From contig NZ_JAHKPJ010000016.1 of assembly GCF_018860345.1 (NCBI RefSeq), positions 248,001 to 312,000 on the forward strand: DNA of 64,000 nucleotides. The letters are read 5' to 3'. Origin of the DNA: Psychrosphaera sp. F3M07 (GTDB lineage Bacteria; Pseudomonadota; Gammaproteobacteria; Enterobacterales; Alteromonadaceae). The notes beneath the pieces are model-generated. The model made no database searches. It worked only from the letters and a program-made list of their open reading frames with translations, and was not told where the DNA came from. A program made the position numbers and the translations under genes. Shown here one piece after another: positions 11,528-20,914 of this stretch. How positions within the stretch are numbered: the stretch's first letter is position 1; each line of letters opens with the position of its first letter.

Positions 11528-12124
11528 ATGTCTGAGATTGAGATAAATTCTGCGTTTAACGCTTTAAGAGCTTCGCTTACGTCATACGCACCAATCAGTG
11601 ATAATACTTGGTCTGAGTTTAAAGCGATTTGTAAATTGAGATCGATTAATAAACAGCAGACGCTTTATCACCTGGATAAAGTTCCTACTTCTTATGCGTA
11701 CCTTTATCAGGGCTTAATCCGAGGCTTTACTTGTGATGAAAAAGGCAATGAGTACAACAAAGTATTTTTTGATGAAGGCATGTTCCCAGGTTCAATGACC
11801 GCTTTGCTAACATCAACACCATCTATGTTAGCTTGTGAGGCGTTGGAAGATTCATTAATTATTGAAATAGATTTTAAAGCCTATCGGAAACTTCTTGTTG
11901 AAAATCACGAATTAAAACTATTTCAAATCTATTACTTAGAAAAAAACTGGGTATTAGCGAAAGAAGCACGCGAAATAGAAATCGTACAACGTGATGCCAC
12001 AGCTCGTTATTTACAATTTGTTGAACAATACTCCAACCTTGTCCATCGATTACCGCAATACCATATAGCCTCTCATCTAGGTATTACCCCTACCCAATTA
12101 AGTCGAATTAGAAAAAACATTTAA
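11528..12124 (+). CDS. Crp/Fnr-family transcription regulator
   Basis: A 198-residue protein with an N-terminal cyclic-nucleotide-binding-type beta barrel (about 15-125, including 'YLYQGLIRGFTCDEKGNEYNK') and a short C-terminal helix-turn-helix ('IASHLGITPTQLSRIRK', about 180-196). It lacks the FNR cysteine set, and the phosphate-binding cassette of true Crp is not recognisable, so its effector is unknown. Proteins of this shape often sit beside flavin oxidoreductase or transporter genes. The next three plus-strand genes (nitroreductase, YdcZ-type transporter, acetyltransferase) are plausible targets, by position only. Confidence 0.82.
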   Translation: MSEIEINSAFNALRASLTSYAPISDNTWSEFKAICKLRSINKQQTLYHLDKVPTSYAYLYQGLIRGFTCDEKGNEYNKVFFDEGMFPGSMTALLTSTPSMLACEALEDSLIIEIDFKAYRKLLVENHELKLFQIYYLEKNWVLAKEAREIEIVQRDATARYLQFVEQYSNLVHRLPQYHIASHLGITPTQLSRIRKNI

Positions 12125-12266
12125 CTTCTGTTTATTTATCTAAATATCAACCTATGTAAATGAGTTTCACTTACGCCCTCTTTAATATGCGTTTATTCGC
12201 TGAGTCGTTAAGCCCTCTCGGCTTTACTACCGAGCATTTAACACAACAAAATAAAGAAGGTATAAG

Positions 12267-12896
12267 ATGGAATTAGAAAAAGCATTACAGTGGCGCTATT
12301 CAGTCAAACAGTTTTCCGAACAAAAAGTTTCACAGCAGAACCTAAACACACTGCTAGAGTTAACTCGTTTAAGTGCTTCTTCTTATGGATTACAGCCTTA
12401 TAAAATAATCGTTATTGAGTCCGCCGTTATCCGGCAGCAACTAGTGCCTTATTCTTACGGGCAAGATAAAGTAGCAAATAGTTCACACTTAATTATATTT
12501 GCAGCTCAAACTGAAATAGGTAATGCAACCGTTGACCGCTATATTACAAAACATAATCAAATAACCAATTCAACGTCTGAGCAATTAGCCCCGTATGCCA
12601 ATCATATGAAAATGGCATTAAAGCAAAAAAGCGATGAACAAAAACAGCAGTGGGCGCATCAACAAGCATATATAGCACTGGGCAATTTTATAACTTGTGC
12701 AGCCGCAATGAAAATAGACACTTGCCCGATGACTGGTTTTGACACAACAAAATACGATTCCATTCTTGCGTTAGAAAGTGAAGGACTAACAGCCTCCGTC
12801 ATTTGCCCTATTGGTTATCGTAGCCAAGACGACGCACAAGCCGCAATGCCAAAAGTAAGGTTCGCTTTTGATGAGCTGATGATCTTTAAAAACTAA
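12267..12896 (+). CDS. Nitroreductase-family NAD(P)H oxidoreductase, NfsB-like
   Basis: An FMN-dependent oxidoreductase of 209 residues. The N-terminus 'ALQWRYSVKQFSEQKVS' with its arginine and the following 'LTRLSASSYGLQPYK' form the flavin-phosphate site of the NfsB/DrgA group. 'QQAYIALGNFITCAAAMKIDTCPMTGFD' matches the second half of the fold. It probably reduces quinones, nitro compounds or similar electrophiles with two electrons in the cytoplasm; the natural substrate is unknown. It starts behind AAGAAGG and is followed after 31 bp by the YdcZ-type gene, suggesting one transcript. Confidence 0.87.
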   Translation: MELEKALQWRYSVKQFSEQKVSQQNLNTLLELTRLSASSYGLQPYKIIVIESAVIRQQLVPYSYGQDKVANSSHLIIFAAQTEIGNATVDRYITKHNQITNSTSEQLAPYANHMKMALKQKSDEQKQQWAHQQAYIALGNFITCAAAMKIDTCPMTGFDTTKYDSILALESEGLTASVICPIGYRSQDDAQAAMPKVRFAFDELMIFKN

Positions 12897-12927
12897 TTGG
12901 ATCCACAATAGATGACGGAGCGATATT

Positions 12928-13386
12928 ATGAATATTTTATACTTACTTGCTTTTACTGCGGGGGCCGCTATTGCATTACAAGCGACAATGAATGCTCAAC
13001 TTGGCGTATTACTTAAAAATTCGATGTTGGGCACGAGTATCGCCTTTTTGGTTGCTTTTATTTTTACAGTGTCCGCTATGTTTTCTAACAGCAATCAATT
13101 CCCAAACATAATAGATATTAAGGCCGTTCCAACTTACCTTTGGTTTACCGGAGGTATGTTAAGTGCATTTGGCGTTGGTGTATTTTATTATTTAATTCCC
13201 AAAATTGGCGTTGGCTCGATGATGTCCTTTGCATTAGCAGGTCAAATATTATTTGCCATGTTAATCAGCCATTTCGGTTGGTTTAACTTCCCTGAAAAAC
13301 CAATCAATTTTGAAAAATTAGTTGGGGCAGCATTGTTGATCATCAGCGTTTTATTAATCAATTTGGAGTCTGGATATGCACATTGA
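12928..13386 (+). CDS. DMT-superfamily membrane protein, YdcZ/DUF606
   Basis: A small hydrophobic protein of 152 residues with about five membrane helices. The opening LLAFTAGAAIALQATMNAQL is characteristic of the YdcZ (DUF606) half-size members of the drug/metabolite transporter superfamily, which act as dimers in the inner membrane. The transported compound is not predictable. Its stop overlaps the next start by 11 bp, so it is translationally coupled to the acetyltransferase gene. Confidence 0.83.
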   Translation: MNILYLLAFTAGAAIALQATMNAQLGVLLKNSMLGTSIAFLVAFIFTVSAMFSNSNQFPNIIDIKAVPTYLWFTGGMLSAFGVGVFYYLIPKIGVGSMMSFALAGQILFAMLISHFGWFNFPEKPINFEKLVGAALLIISVLLINLESGYAH

Positions 13387-14149
13387 TCTAGCTAATATTT
13401 TTAACCTTACTCAATTATGGAAAAAATACGGTGCAAGCGAGCTGCAACAAAAAACAAGCTTAACGAACACATATTCACCGACTATTCATATAAACAATGG
13501 CTGGCCTCATCGCTGCTGGATAGAAAGTGACGCCTGCTCGGATGATCATGCTTGGTTAACAAAATTGGAAAAATCAACCATAATACCGGTATGGCCAATA
13601 TTTGACGGAAATAAAATAAATCCGAGGATCACAAATCAAAATCCATTAGAAACACATCTAATAAATTACAACTGGCAATGTCAGCTTGAACAAACCGCGA
13701 TGTATTTACCACGCGAAAAATTTAGCTCATCGGTCATTGAACAATCACAACCCCACTTTATTGTTAAAAGGATCAACAAGATTGCCGAAATTCACTTGTG
13801 GGTTACGATTGCTAGTAAAGCCTTTGGTTATAAAATTGAACTGTCCGTGATTGAAAATTTAATTGATGACCCAAACATGCAGTTCTACTTGGCCTATTAC
13901 AATGATCAAGCTGTAGCGACTGGCCTATTATATAAAACGGAAAATATAATCGGGGTGCATCAAGTTGGTGTATCGGCCGGATTTCAAGGAAAAGGGATAG
14001 CACGTTTGTTAATGCTAGAGTTAATTTACTTATGCAAAACATGGGGCGCGTCTTCCATTGTTTTACAAGCATCACAAGCCGGTAAACCCCTCTATGATAA
14101 GTTGGGTTTTAAAACACAATTTTTAATTAGGAGTTATATAAAAGAGTAA
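13376..14149 (+). CDS. GNAT-family N-acetyltransferase
   Basis: A 257-residue protein whose C-terminal part (about 130-257) is a GNAT fold. The acetyl-CoA pyrophosphate loop is visible as 'VGVSAGFQGKGIARLLM' (consensus Q/RxxGxG/A), followed by 'IVLQASQAGKPLYDKLGF', the usual last strand. The N-terminal 120 residues are divergent. The acceptor substrate is unknown. It is the last gene of the small operon beginning at the nitroreductase, with its ATG inside the end of the YdcZ-type gene. Confidence 0.82.
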   Translation: MHIDLANIFNLTQLWKKYGASELQQKTSLTNTYSPTIHINNGWPHRCWIESDACSDDHAWLTKLEKSTIIPVWPIFDGNKINPRITNQNPLETHLINYNWQCQLEQTAMYLPREKFSSSVIEQSQPHFIVKRINKIAEIHLWVTIASKAFGYKIELSVIENLIDDPNMQFYLAYYNDQAVATGLLYKTENIIGVHQVGVSAGFQGKGIARLLMLELIYLCKTWGASSIVLQASQAGKPLYDKLGFKTQFLIRSYIKE

Positions 14150-14242
14150 GTACTAAATTCGTATCTAAATGCTAACGAAACAAGATATATGAGGTTAAAT
14201 GATAGTTGGATATAAGGGATATAAAATATAGAAGGTTTGAAA

Positions 14243-14332
14243 TGGCGGAGAGAGAGGGATTCGAACCCTCGTTAGGTTTTACCCTAAACACACTTTCCAG
14301 GCGTGCGCCTTCAGCCACTCAGCCACCTCTCC
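14243..14332 (-). tRNA. tRNA-Ser (anticodon GGA)
   Basis: A 90-nt tRNA including encoded CCA (14243-14245). The acceptor stem is GGAGAGG paired with TCTCTCC (one G-T pair), with G as discriminator, as in serine tRNAs. The anticodon loop CTGGAAA gives GGA, and the long variable arm is typical of class II tRNA-Ser. It closely resembles the E. coli equivalent. It lies on the same strand as nadA but has its own promoter. Confidence 0.97.
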
Positions 14333-14367
14333 GCAATGCTTATTAATAGGATTTAATAAGCGGCGCC

Positions 14368-14396
14368 ATAATATTGAATTACGGCGCTAATAACAA
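14368..14396 (-). promoter_or_regulatory. Sigma-70 promoter of tRNA-Ser
   Basis: Read on the minus strand: -35 TTGTTA (14391-14396), a 17-nt spacer and -10 TATTAT (14368-14373), followed by the GC-rich discriminator GGCGCC seen in stringently controlled stable-RNA promoters. The promoter overlaps an imperfect inverted repeat (GCGCCGTAAT / ATTATGGCGC). Confidence 0.7.
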
Positions 14397-14521
14397 GAAG
14401 AAATCTAACCTGCCCAAACAACTGGTTATATTTCACTCTAACTCAACGCTAATACCACTTTTTTCATGTAGCTCGCATCTCATTACTCGACACTACATAC
14501 TCGTAACTCGTAGCTATTCCC

Positions 14522-15577
14522 TTACGCATTGCCTTTTACGGTTACTTTAGCGTCAGCGGCAAAGTTAAGCATTTTAGTTAACGGCTTCATTGCTTGCTCA
14601 GCTAACGTTTCATCAACAAAGACTTCATGCCCTGTTGCATCCGTAAGTGCTTCTTCTATCGCTTTTAAGCCGTTCATTGCCATCCAAGGACAATGAGCAC
14701 AACTTTTACACGTTGCACCGTTACCGCCCGTTGGAGCTTCAATAAAGGTTTTGTCAGGGTTCGCTTGCTGCATCTTATAAAAGATGCCTCGGTCTGTGGC
14801 AACAATAAAGGTATCGTTTTCCATTTTTGTCGATGCAGCTATTAACTGTGATGTTGAGCCAACAGCATCAGCAAGTTCGACAACCGATGCTGGAGATTCT
14901 GGGTGAACTAAGATTGCTGCATCAGGGTAGACATTTTTAAGATCTAACAACGCTTTTGCTGAGAACTCATCATGGACGATACACTCACCGTTCCATAACA
15001 ACATGTCAGCGCCAGTTTGTTTATTAATATACCCGCCTAAATGACGATCTGGACCCCATATAATTGGTTTACCTTGCGCATCAATGTGTTCAATAACGTC
15101 TAAAGCAATACTGGATGTCACCACCCAATCCGCTCGAGCTTTAACCGCGGCAGATGTATTAGCATATACTACAACTGTATGATCAGGGTGTTGGTCACAA
15201 AACTCAGAAAACTCTTTAATTGGGCAACCTAAATCTAAAGAACACGTCGCTTCTAATGTTGGCATTAACACCGTTTTTTCTGGTGTTAAGATTTTAGCAG
15301 TTTCACCCATAAACTTAACGCCAGCTACAATTAATGTATCTGCGGCGTGCTGATTACCAAATCGAGCCATTTCTAATGAATCTGCTACACAACCGCCCGT
15401 TTCTTCAGCTAAAGCTTGAATTTCAGGATCTGTATAATAATGAGCAACTAACACCGCATTTTTTTCTTTTAATAAAGATTTAATGCGATCTCTGTACTCT
15501 TGTTTTTCAATTTCATTTAACACTGCTGGTTTAGCAGGAAATGGATACTCTTGTTGCACAGTTTCTATATGATTCAT
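14522..15577 (-). CDS. nadA: Quinolinate synthase NadA
   Basis: A 351-residue [4Fe-4S] enzyme condensing iminoaspartate with dihydroxyacetone phosphate to quinolinate in de novo NAD synthesis. The three conserved cluster ligands appear as Cys112 ([10 protein letters not shown]), Cys199 ([10 protein letters not shown]) and a cysteine of the C-terminal CKSCAHCP group (290-296, most likely Cys296). The early '[28 protein letters not shown]' is diagnostic. Length matches E. coli NadA. It lies downstream of the tRNA-Lys cluster on the same strand, as in many gammaproteobacteria where tol-pal, tRNA-Lys and nadA are neighbours. Confidence 0.98.
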   Translation of the reverse strand: MNHIETVQQEYPFPAKPAVLNEIEKQEYRDRIKSLLKEKNAVLVAHYYTDPEIQALAEETGGCVADSLEMARFGNQHAADTLIVAGVKFMGETAKILTPEKTVLMPTLEATCSLDLGCPIKEFSEFCDQHPDHTVVVYANTSAAVKARADWVVTSSIALDVIEHIDAQGKPIIWGPDRHLGGYINKQTGADMLLWNGECIVHDEFSAKALLDLKNVYPDAAILVHPESPASVVELADAVGSTSQLIAASTKMENDTFIVATDRGIFYKMQQANPDKTFIEAPTGGNGATCKSCAHCPWMAMNGLKAIEEALTDATGHEVFVDETLAEQAMKPLTKMLNFAADAKVTVKGNA

Positions 15578-15701
15578 GGCGTGTAGATGTTTTGAAATTT
15601 TGCGGGATTATACCGGATATTTCTCAAAAGTCACTTGAGATAACAAATTTGATGTTGTGAATTTATAACGGGATTTTGCATACTACAGAGGGATATTAAA
15701 G

Positions 15702-15777
15702 TGGTGGGTCATGATGGATTCGAACCATCGACCAATTGATTAAAAGTCAACTGCTCTACCAACTGAGCTAATGACCC
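15702..15777 (-). tRNA. tRNA-Lys (anticodon UUU), copy 3 of 3
   Basis: A 76-nt tRNA with encoded CCA (15702-15704), acceptor stem GGGTCAT/ATGACCC, discriminator A and anticodon loop ACTTTTAA (TTT). It is identical in sequence to the two copies upstream and is the copy farthest from the shared promoter. Confidence 0.98.
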
Positions 15778-15812
15778 ACTTTAATACTTTTGCTTCTTAC
15801 TCTTTTGTCTGA

Positions 15813-15888
15813 TGGTGGGTCATGATGGATTCGAACCATCGACCAATTGATTAAAAGTCAACTGCTCTACCAACTGAGCTAATGACCC
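15813..15888 (-). tRNA. tRNA-Lys (anticodon UUU), copy 2 of 3
   Basis: A 76-nt cloverleaf identical to its two neighbours, with encoded CCA at 15813-15815. It is separated by 35 bp from the next copy and by 16 bp from the first, which suggests a single processed precursor. Confidence 0.98.
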
Positions 15889-15904
15889 ATATCAGGACAA
15901 AGAG

Positions 15905-15980
15905 TGGTGGGTCATGATGGATTCGAACCATCGACCAATTGATTAAAAGTCAACTGCTCTACCAACTGAGCTAATGACCC
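15905..15980 (-). tRNA. tRNA-Lys (anticodon UUU), copy 1 of 3
   Basis: The promoter-proximal member of the three identical 76-nt tRNA-Lys genes; CCA is encoded at 15905-15907. A 14-bp palindrome (GAAGATTAATCTTC, 16001-16014) in its leader could form a hairpin in the precursor. Confidence 0.98.
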
Positions 15981-16032
15981 ACTCTATCCGCATCAATTTA
16001 GAAGATTAATCTTCCTGTTGGTGCGGGCGCAT

Positions 16033-16060
16033 ATAATACTTATTTAAATTTACTGTGCAA
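16033..16060 (-). promoter_or_regulatory. Sigma-70 promoter of the tRNA-Lys cluster
   Basis: On the minus strand: -35 TTGCAC (16055-16060), 16-nt spacer, -10 TATTAT (16033-16038), then a GC-rich discriminator (ATGCGCCCGC) typical of stable-RNA promoters. It lies between cpoB and the first tRNA-Lys. Confidence 0.72.
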
Positions 16061-16139
16061 GTTATTTTAGCAAATATTTTAATTATCGAGCTTTTAGCCT
16101 TATTTTTAATCAAACTGCTCAAAAAATACAATTATCTAT

Positions 16140-16874
16140 TTAAAGACCAGCTAATCTTGATTTGGCTAATGAGGCTGATGTTGAATCTGGATATTCGCTG
16201 ATAACTTGCTCAAAAAGCGCTTTTGCCGCAGCTTGGTCGCCCAATTTCTGCATTACAGTTGCCTGTTTAAGCATAGAGTCGCTTCGTTTACTTGAATCTG
16301 GATAGAAACGAATAACTTGTTCAAAGTGAGTTTTAGCATCACTAAACAATGATTTATTAAACAACAACTGTCCTAACCAATAATGTGCGTTGGCGATATA
16401 AACAGATTGAGGGAAACTTTTAATAAAACGTTTAAATTCAGGAATGGCTTCATCGTAACGACGCTCTTTAAGAATCAAATTTACCGCTTGGTCATACGCT
16501 TCACTTTCGCTTAACGAGACGCCATAAGAACTTTCAGCCGAAGACGTTGTATCAACAACTGCAACTGGAGCCTGTTGGGGAGCTTGTATATTAGTTAAAC
16601 GACGTTCAATCTCTATATAGAGTTCTCTTTGACGTTCAACAATTTGATCTAATTTATGAGCATGGGTTTCCGACTCACCTTTTAAAGCACTAAGTTCATC
16701 TTGCAACTCAATGACTTGTTGCTGCAGATTCACTTGAGCCGCACCACGAGCTTGCATCAACCGTTTTAATTGTTGAAGTTGCTCGGCCATGGCAGAGGTC
16801 GAAATATCGTTGTTTGGTGCAGCAGAATATGCTGCACCAGTCACTACAAGTAAAGAAATTAAAGAGAATTTCAT
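16140..16874 (-). CDS. cpoB: Cell division coordinator CpoB (YbgF)
   Basis: A periplasmic protein of 244 residues that links Tol-Pal-driven outer-membrane constriction to septal peptidoglycan synthesis. It has a signal peptide (about 1-19), an N-terminal coiled coil for trimerisation (about 25-95, Gln/Leu-rich), and C-terminal tetratricopeptide repeats from about 120, visible as repeated 'A..YF....YP.S..'-type units such as 'HYWLGQLLFNKSLFSDAKTHF'. It is the last gene of the tol-pal cluster, 19 bp after pal. Confidence 0.95.
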   Translation of the reverse strand: MKFSLISLLVVTGAAYSAAPNNDISTSAMAEQLQQLKRLMQARGAAQVNLQQQVIELQDELSALKGESETHAHKLDQIVERQRELYIEIERRLTNIQAPQQAPVAVVDTTSSAESSYGVSLSESEAYDQAVNLILKERRYDEAIPEFKRFIKSFPQSVYIANAHYWLGQLLFNKSLFSDAKTHFEQVIRFYPDSSKRSDSMLKQATVMQKLGDQAAAKALFEQVISEYPDSTSASLAKSRLAGL

Positions 16875-16893
16875 ATTGTGTAGTTTTTACCTA

Positions 16894-17460
16894 TTAATAT
16901 ACTAAAACAGCACGACGGTTTTTAGAGAAACCAGCGTCTGTACGAGACAAATCAATTGGCTTTTCTTCACCGTAAGAAACAGTTGTCATTTGGCTAGCAG
17001 AAACACCTAAGCTTTGTAGATATTGAACAATAGCTTTTGCTCTACGCTCACCTAGTGCGATGTTGTACTCAGGAGTACCACGTTCGTCACAGTGACCTTC
17101 GATCATTACTTTAGCGGCAGGATTTTTTGTTAAATAATCTGCGTGAGCTTGTAACAATTCCATGTATTCGCCATCAACACTTGCAGTGTCGTAATCAAAA
17201 TAAACAGTTTGTTGCTGACGTAAAGTATCGTACTTTTCTTGTTGAATTTCTTCAGGCGTTTTAGCAACTTCTAAAGTATCAACTTGAACAGTATCTACTG
17301 TGCCAGTTTGAGTATCCATACCCTCAGTTTGCGCTTGTTCCGCTTCTGCGTTAGTAGTTTGTGACTTTCCAGCTGATGAATCAGATGTTGCGCCACATGC
17401 TGTTAAAACTAAAGCAGGAATAGCGATTAGTAACCCTTTGGTAATTGCACTGAATTGCAT
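16894..17460 (-). CDS. pal: Peptidoglycan-associated lipoprotein Pal
   Basis: An outer-membrane lipoprotein of 188 residues. The signal ends in the lipobox LTAC (Cys22). A low-complexity Gln/Thr/Glu linker (about 25-75) precedes an OmpA-type peptidoglycan-binding domain with 'VYFDYDTASVDGEY' and 'IEGHCDERGTPEYNIALGERRA', the segment that binds diaminopimelate. The length is slightly above E. coli Pal because of the linker. It lies 24 bp after tolB. Confidence 0.97.
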   Translation of the reverse strand: MQFSAITKGLLIAIPALVLTACGATSDSSAGKSQTTNAEAEQAQTEGMDTQTGTVDTVQVDTLEVAKTPEEIQQEKYDTLRQQQTVYFDYDTASVDGEYMELLQAHADYLTKNPAAKVMIEGHCDERGTPEYNIALGERRAKAIVQYLQSLGVSASQMTTVSYGEEKPIDLSRTDAGFSKNRRAVLVY

Positions 17461-17484
17461 TGTATATACCCTTATAAAACGTTG

Positions 17485-18837
17485 TTAATTTAAAAATGGC
17501 GACCATGCAGGCGACTTAACTTGCCCTTTTGAAGCCGGTAATCTCGCTTTAAAGCGTCCATCAATTGAGACCAATGCTAATACTTGTCCACTGCCGTGCA
17601 TAGTACTATATATAATCATTGATCCATTTGGCGCTACACTAGGACTCTCATCGAGCCTAGTTTTTGTCAGTACTTGAAAGTTTCCTGACTCTAATTCTGT
17701 TTTGGCAATATGATAATTACCACGAGTTCTATTTACCATAACTAGATGTTTTCCATCCGGTGTTATCGACCCACCTAAATTCATATCACCATCAAATGTT
17801 AGGCGTTTCACTCGCTTAGTTGCTAAATTTACGCTATAAAGTTGCGCATTACCACCACGTTCTGAACTGAATACTATTGATTTTCCATCAGGAGCCCAAC
17901 TAGGTTCCGTATCTATTGCTCTATGATTAGTCAATCTAGTCAATGTTTTATTGCTTAACTGCAATAAATACAGCTCTGGATTACCATCTTTTGATAACAC
18001 CATCGCTAAACTTTGACCGTCTGGACTCCACTTAGGCGCGCCATTAATTCCTTCATAAGACGTCACTAACTCACGCTTACCTGTATAGATATCTTGGACA
18101 TACACCTGAGAACGGTTATTTTCGAAGGTAACGTATGCTAACTTTTTACCATCAGGTGACCATGAAGGAGACATTAATGGCTCTGGAGATTTAACTAATT
18201 CAATCTCGTTTGCCCCATCATAATCAGCAACGACTAATTTATATGGGTATAAGTCTTCGTATTCAATGGTTATATAGGCTACTTTTGTTAAAAAAGCGCC
18301 ACGTTCGCCAGTTAATTGTTCATAAACGATATCACTGATCCTATGACCATAAAATCTAAATTGGCTTGTGGCAATGATTACTTTTCGTTCAAACATAATA
18401 TGGTCTTTTGTTTCTATTAACCGACCATCTTTTAATGCTTGCACTTTCCCACCCGTTATCTGACCACGAAGTACATCAATCAATTCAAAATTGACCGTAA
18501 AACGATCTAACGTATCGTCCTCTATTGTGCCCACTAATATAGCTTCAACGCCCGTTGATACCCAAGATGAATAATCCACTTCGCCATCGGTTTGCGGTAG
18601 TTGTGGCATGTCTTCTTGTTTAATTGGGTTAAATTTACCGCTACGCATTAAATCCGCAGCTACAATTTCAGCTAAATTTAAAGGTAACGTTGCTGTGCCG
18701 TTATATTTAAAAGGTACAATTGCAATTGGACGAGCTGTGTTAACGCCCTCTGTAATAACAATTTCTAACTTTGCTAATGTTGGTTGTGTCCACACTAAAC
18801 AAACGATTGATAAAATGACTAAACCTATTCGATTCAT
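17485..18837 (-). CDS. tolB: Tol-Pal system protein TolB
   Basis: A periplasmic protein of 450 residues with a signal peptide (about 1-22), an N-terminal alpha/beta domain and a C-terminal six-bladed beta propeller. The blades show as repeats of '[10 protein letters not shown]', '[10 protein letters not shown]', '[15 protein letters not shown]' and '[10 protein letters not shown]'. It binds Pal and TolA and cycles Pal along the envelope. Only 1 bp separates it from the tolA stop, so translation is coupled. Confidence 0.97.
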   Translation of the reverse strand: MNRIGLVILSIVCLVWTQPTLAKLEIVITEGVNTARPIAIVPFKYNGTATLPLNLAEIVAADLMRSGKFNPIKQEDMPQLPQTDGEVDYSSWVSTGVEAILVGTIEDDTLDRFTVNFELIDVLRGQITGGKVQALKDGRLIETKDHIMFERKVIIATSQFRFYGHRISDIVYEQLTGERGAFLTKVAYITIEYEDLYPYKLVVADYDGANEIELVKSPEPLMSPSWSPDGKKLAYVTFENNRSQVYVQDIYTGKRELVTSYEGINGAPKWSPDGQSLAMVLSKDGNPELYLLQLSNKTLTRLTNHRAIDTEPSWAPDGKSIVFSSERGGNAQLYSVNLATKRVKRLTFDGDMNLGGSITPDGKHLVMVNRTRGNYHIAKTELESGNFQVLTKTRLDESPSVAPNGSMIIYSTMHGSGQVLALVSIDGRFKARLPASKGQVKSPAWSPFLN

Positions 18838-18838
18838 A

Positions 18839-19801
18839 TTATAACTTTGGCTCCACTTTAAGACTGATGTCTTTTAATTCTTGATATACATCTGGTTCTT
18901 TTGAAACTGGTAATGTTTCCGCTTTTAGCACCGCACGTTCGGCTGCTTTACACACTTTGTTATCACCTGAAATGATGTTAACACTTGTCACCAGTCCACT
19001 AAATGCAAGTTTAATATTTAAACTACACGATTGACCTTTCATAGAATCATCAACAATTAAATACTGTTGGATACGTCCCATAATTAACGCAGTGTACTTT
19101 TCTTTTTCAGTTAGTACATATTTTTGACGTATTTTATTCCGAGCACTTTGTTCTTGGGCCAGTTGCTCTTGCATCATTTTTTCTCTGATGGCCTGTTCTT
19201 TGGCCTCTTGTATTTCTTGTTCTTTTTTTCGTTTAGCTTCTTCTTCTTTTCTTATGCGTTCTGCTTCAGCTTCTTTTAATGCTTTTTGCTCTGCTTCTTT
19301 TTTCTTTTTCGCATCTTCAGCCGCTTTTTCTTGCGCTTCTTTGTTTCTTTTTGCAGCTAAGGCTTCTTTTTGCGCTTTATCTGCTTCTTTTTCACGTTTA
19401 ATACGTTCTTGTGTCGCATTTTCAGCTTTACGTTTTTCAGCTAACGCTTTTTTCTTTTCTTCAGCGGCTTTCTTTTTGGCATCTGCTGCAGCACGTTCAC
19501 TATTGGTTTTCTGCTTTTCAAGCTTTTGTAAATTTCTTTTAGCTTCTTCAGCTCTCACTTCAAGATCTTTAACACGTTTTTCTTCTGCAGCTTTGGCATC
19601 TAACTTTTGTTGTTTAATCTTACTAACTTGTTTATCCAAAGACGCCTGATCGATAACGACAGCATCAATAGCTGAAATTTCGGGAACTTCAGGTTCTTTC
19701 TCAGGTGCGGTGAAGTTAAAACTTAGCGCTAAAATAACGCCAAAGAAAATATGAACACCAAAAGATTTGATTATATGAATGATATATTCACCTACTTGCA
19801 T
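18839..19801 (-). CDS. tolA: Tol-Pal system protein TolA
   Basis: An inner-membrane protein of 320 residues spanning the periplasm. One N-terminal membrane helix (about 12-30, '[16 protein letters not shown]') anchors it to TolQR. Residues about 50-215 form a long Ala/Lys/Glu helix. The C-terminal domain (about 225-320, '[19 protein letters not shown]') reaches TolB and Pal. The helix is shorter than in E. coli (421 residues in total). Its ATG overlaps the tolR stop by one base (TAATG). Antisense open frames across the low-complexity helix are composition artefacts. Confidence 0.95.
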   Translation of the reverse strand: MQVGEYIIHIIKSFGVHIFFGVILALSFNFTAPEKEPEVPEISAIDAVVIDQASLDKQVSKIKQQKLDAKAAEEKRVKDLEVRAEEAKRNLQKLEKQKTNSERAAADAKKKAAEEKKKALAEKRKAENATQERIKREKEADKAQKEALAAKRNKEAQEKAAEDAKKKKEAEQKALKEAEAERIRKEEEAKRKKEQEIQEAKEQAIREKMMQEQLAQEQSARNKIRQKYVLTEKEKYTALIMGRIQQYLIVDDSMKGQSCSLNIKLAFSGLVTSVNIISGDNKVCKAAERAVLKAETLPVSKEPDVYQELKDISLKVEPKL

Positions 19802-20223
19802 TATTGTTTAGGCTCCGTCATTAATCCTACCGAAGGGGCACCCGCTCTTTGTAATAATGTCATTAATTCAATCACATAATTATATTCAATCGAACGGTCG
19901 GCTTTAACAATAACAGGTGTGTCTGGATCAACTTGTAAGCGAGCAGCAACCACCACAGCTAAATCGGTTGCTGACATAGGTTCATTTTTATCACTACCTG
20001 TTGCTAAAAAGTATTCACCTTTCGCATTAATAGAGGCAATCATAGGTGGTTTTGAATCTTGATCTAAAGGTTCGGCCGTCGCTTTTGGCAAGTCGACTTT
20101 GACACCTTGAGTCACCAATGGTGCTGTCACCATAAATATGATCAACAACACCAACATAACATCAATATATGGCACAACATTTATTTCGGCCACAGGTTTA
20201 CGTTTAGTTCGAATAATTTGCAT
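19801..20223 (-). CDS. tolR: Tol-Pal system protein TolR
   Basis: A 140-residue ExbD/TolR-family protein with one membrane helix (about 17-38, 'INVVPYIDVMLVLLIIFMV'), whose aspartate is the proton-channel residue, and a periplasmic domain. With TolQ it converts proton-motive force into TolA movement. It lies 7 bp after tolQ and overlaps tolA by one base. Confidence 0.97.
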   Translation of the reverse strand: MQIIRTKRKPVAEINVVPYIDVMLVLLIIFMVTAPLVTQGVKVDLPKATAEPLDQDSKPPMIASINAKGEYFLATGSDKNEPMSATDLAVVVAARLQVDPDTPVIVKADRSIEYNYVIELMTLLQRAGAPSVGLMTEPKQ

Positions 20224-20230
20224 AATTTAT

Positions 20231-20914
20231 TTATACCGCAACGTTTGCTGTAACTTCTCTATGTAGAAGGTTGGAGAATTCTTCGATAAAGTTGATGTAA
20301 TTAGTTTCTAACATTTCAACTCGACGAGCAAAGCTGTTATAAGCTAGTACTGATGGTATTGCTGCAAATAGTCCCATAGCCGTCGCGATTAAAGCTTCAG
20401 CGATACCTGGTGCAACCATACTCAATGTTGCTTGTTGAACTTGACCTAATGCTAAAAACGCATTCATGATCCCCCAAACGGTACCAAACAAACCAATATA
20501 CGGGCTAATTGATCCTACGGTAGCCAAGAAACTCAAATGACTCTCAAGGGATTCGGTTTCTTTTGAAAGGCGAACACGCATAGCTCTGTGTGTGCCTTCC
20601 ATATAAACCTGAACGCCACCAACGCTATTTTTCTTTAAGCGTGCAAACTCTTTAAATCCATCTTTAAATAGGGACTCTAAACCAGTGGAACTAGCTTTAG
20701 CGGTAATTTCACTATACAAACGGCCTAAATCAACACCTGACCAAAAACGTTGTTCAAATTCTTTAGACTGTTTTTCTGCGTTTGCCAATACATTTCTACG
20801 TTGAAAAATTAAAGCCCATGATGCGATAGATAAACCTAATAAAGTTAACATCACCAGCTTTACAATAAAACTTGCTTCCCAAAACAATCCAAAAAAACTT
20901 ATATCAGCTTGCAC
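20231..20914 (-). CDS. tolQ: Tol-Pal system protein TolQ
   Basis: A 227-residue MotA/TolQ/ExbB-family inner-membrane protein with three helices (about 15-35, 135-157, 170-193). The conserved segment 'GLFGTVWGIMNAFLALG' lies in the second helix. It starts with GTG at 20914, inside the last codons of ybgC (11-bp overlap). Confidence 0.97.
   Translation of the reverse strand: MQADISFFGLFWEASFIVKLVMLTLLGLSIASWALIFQRRNVLANAEKQSKEFEQRFWSGVDLGRLYSEITAKASSTGLESLFKDGFKEFARLKKNSVGGVQVYMEGTHRAMRVRLSKETESLESHLSFLATVGSISPYIGLFGTVWGIMNAFLALGQVQQATLSMVAPGIAEALIATAMGLFAAIPSVLAYNSFARRVEMLETNYINFIEEFSNLLHREVTANVAV

Noticed and set aside
15702-15980. Integration (att) site of a mobile element at the tRNA-Lys genes
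   Set aside because: All three copies are full-length tRNAs with promoter-like context; no integrase or partial tRNA duplication is present.
19188-19649. 153-codon open frame antisense to tolA, rich in Ser, Phe and Ala
   Set aside because: It is the mirror of the Ala/Lys/Glu repeat helix of TolA; composition creates a stop-free frame. It has no ribosome site and no plausible protein character.
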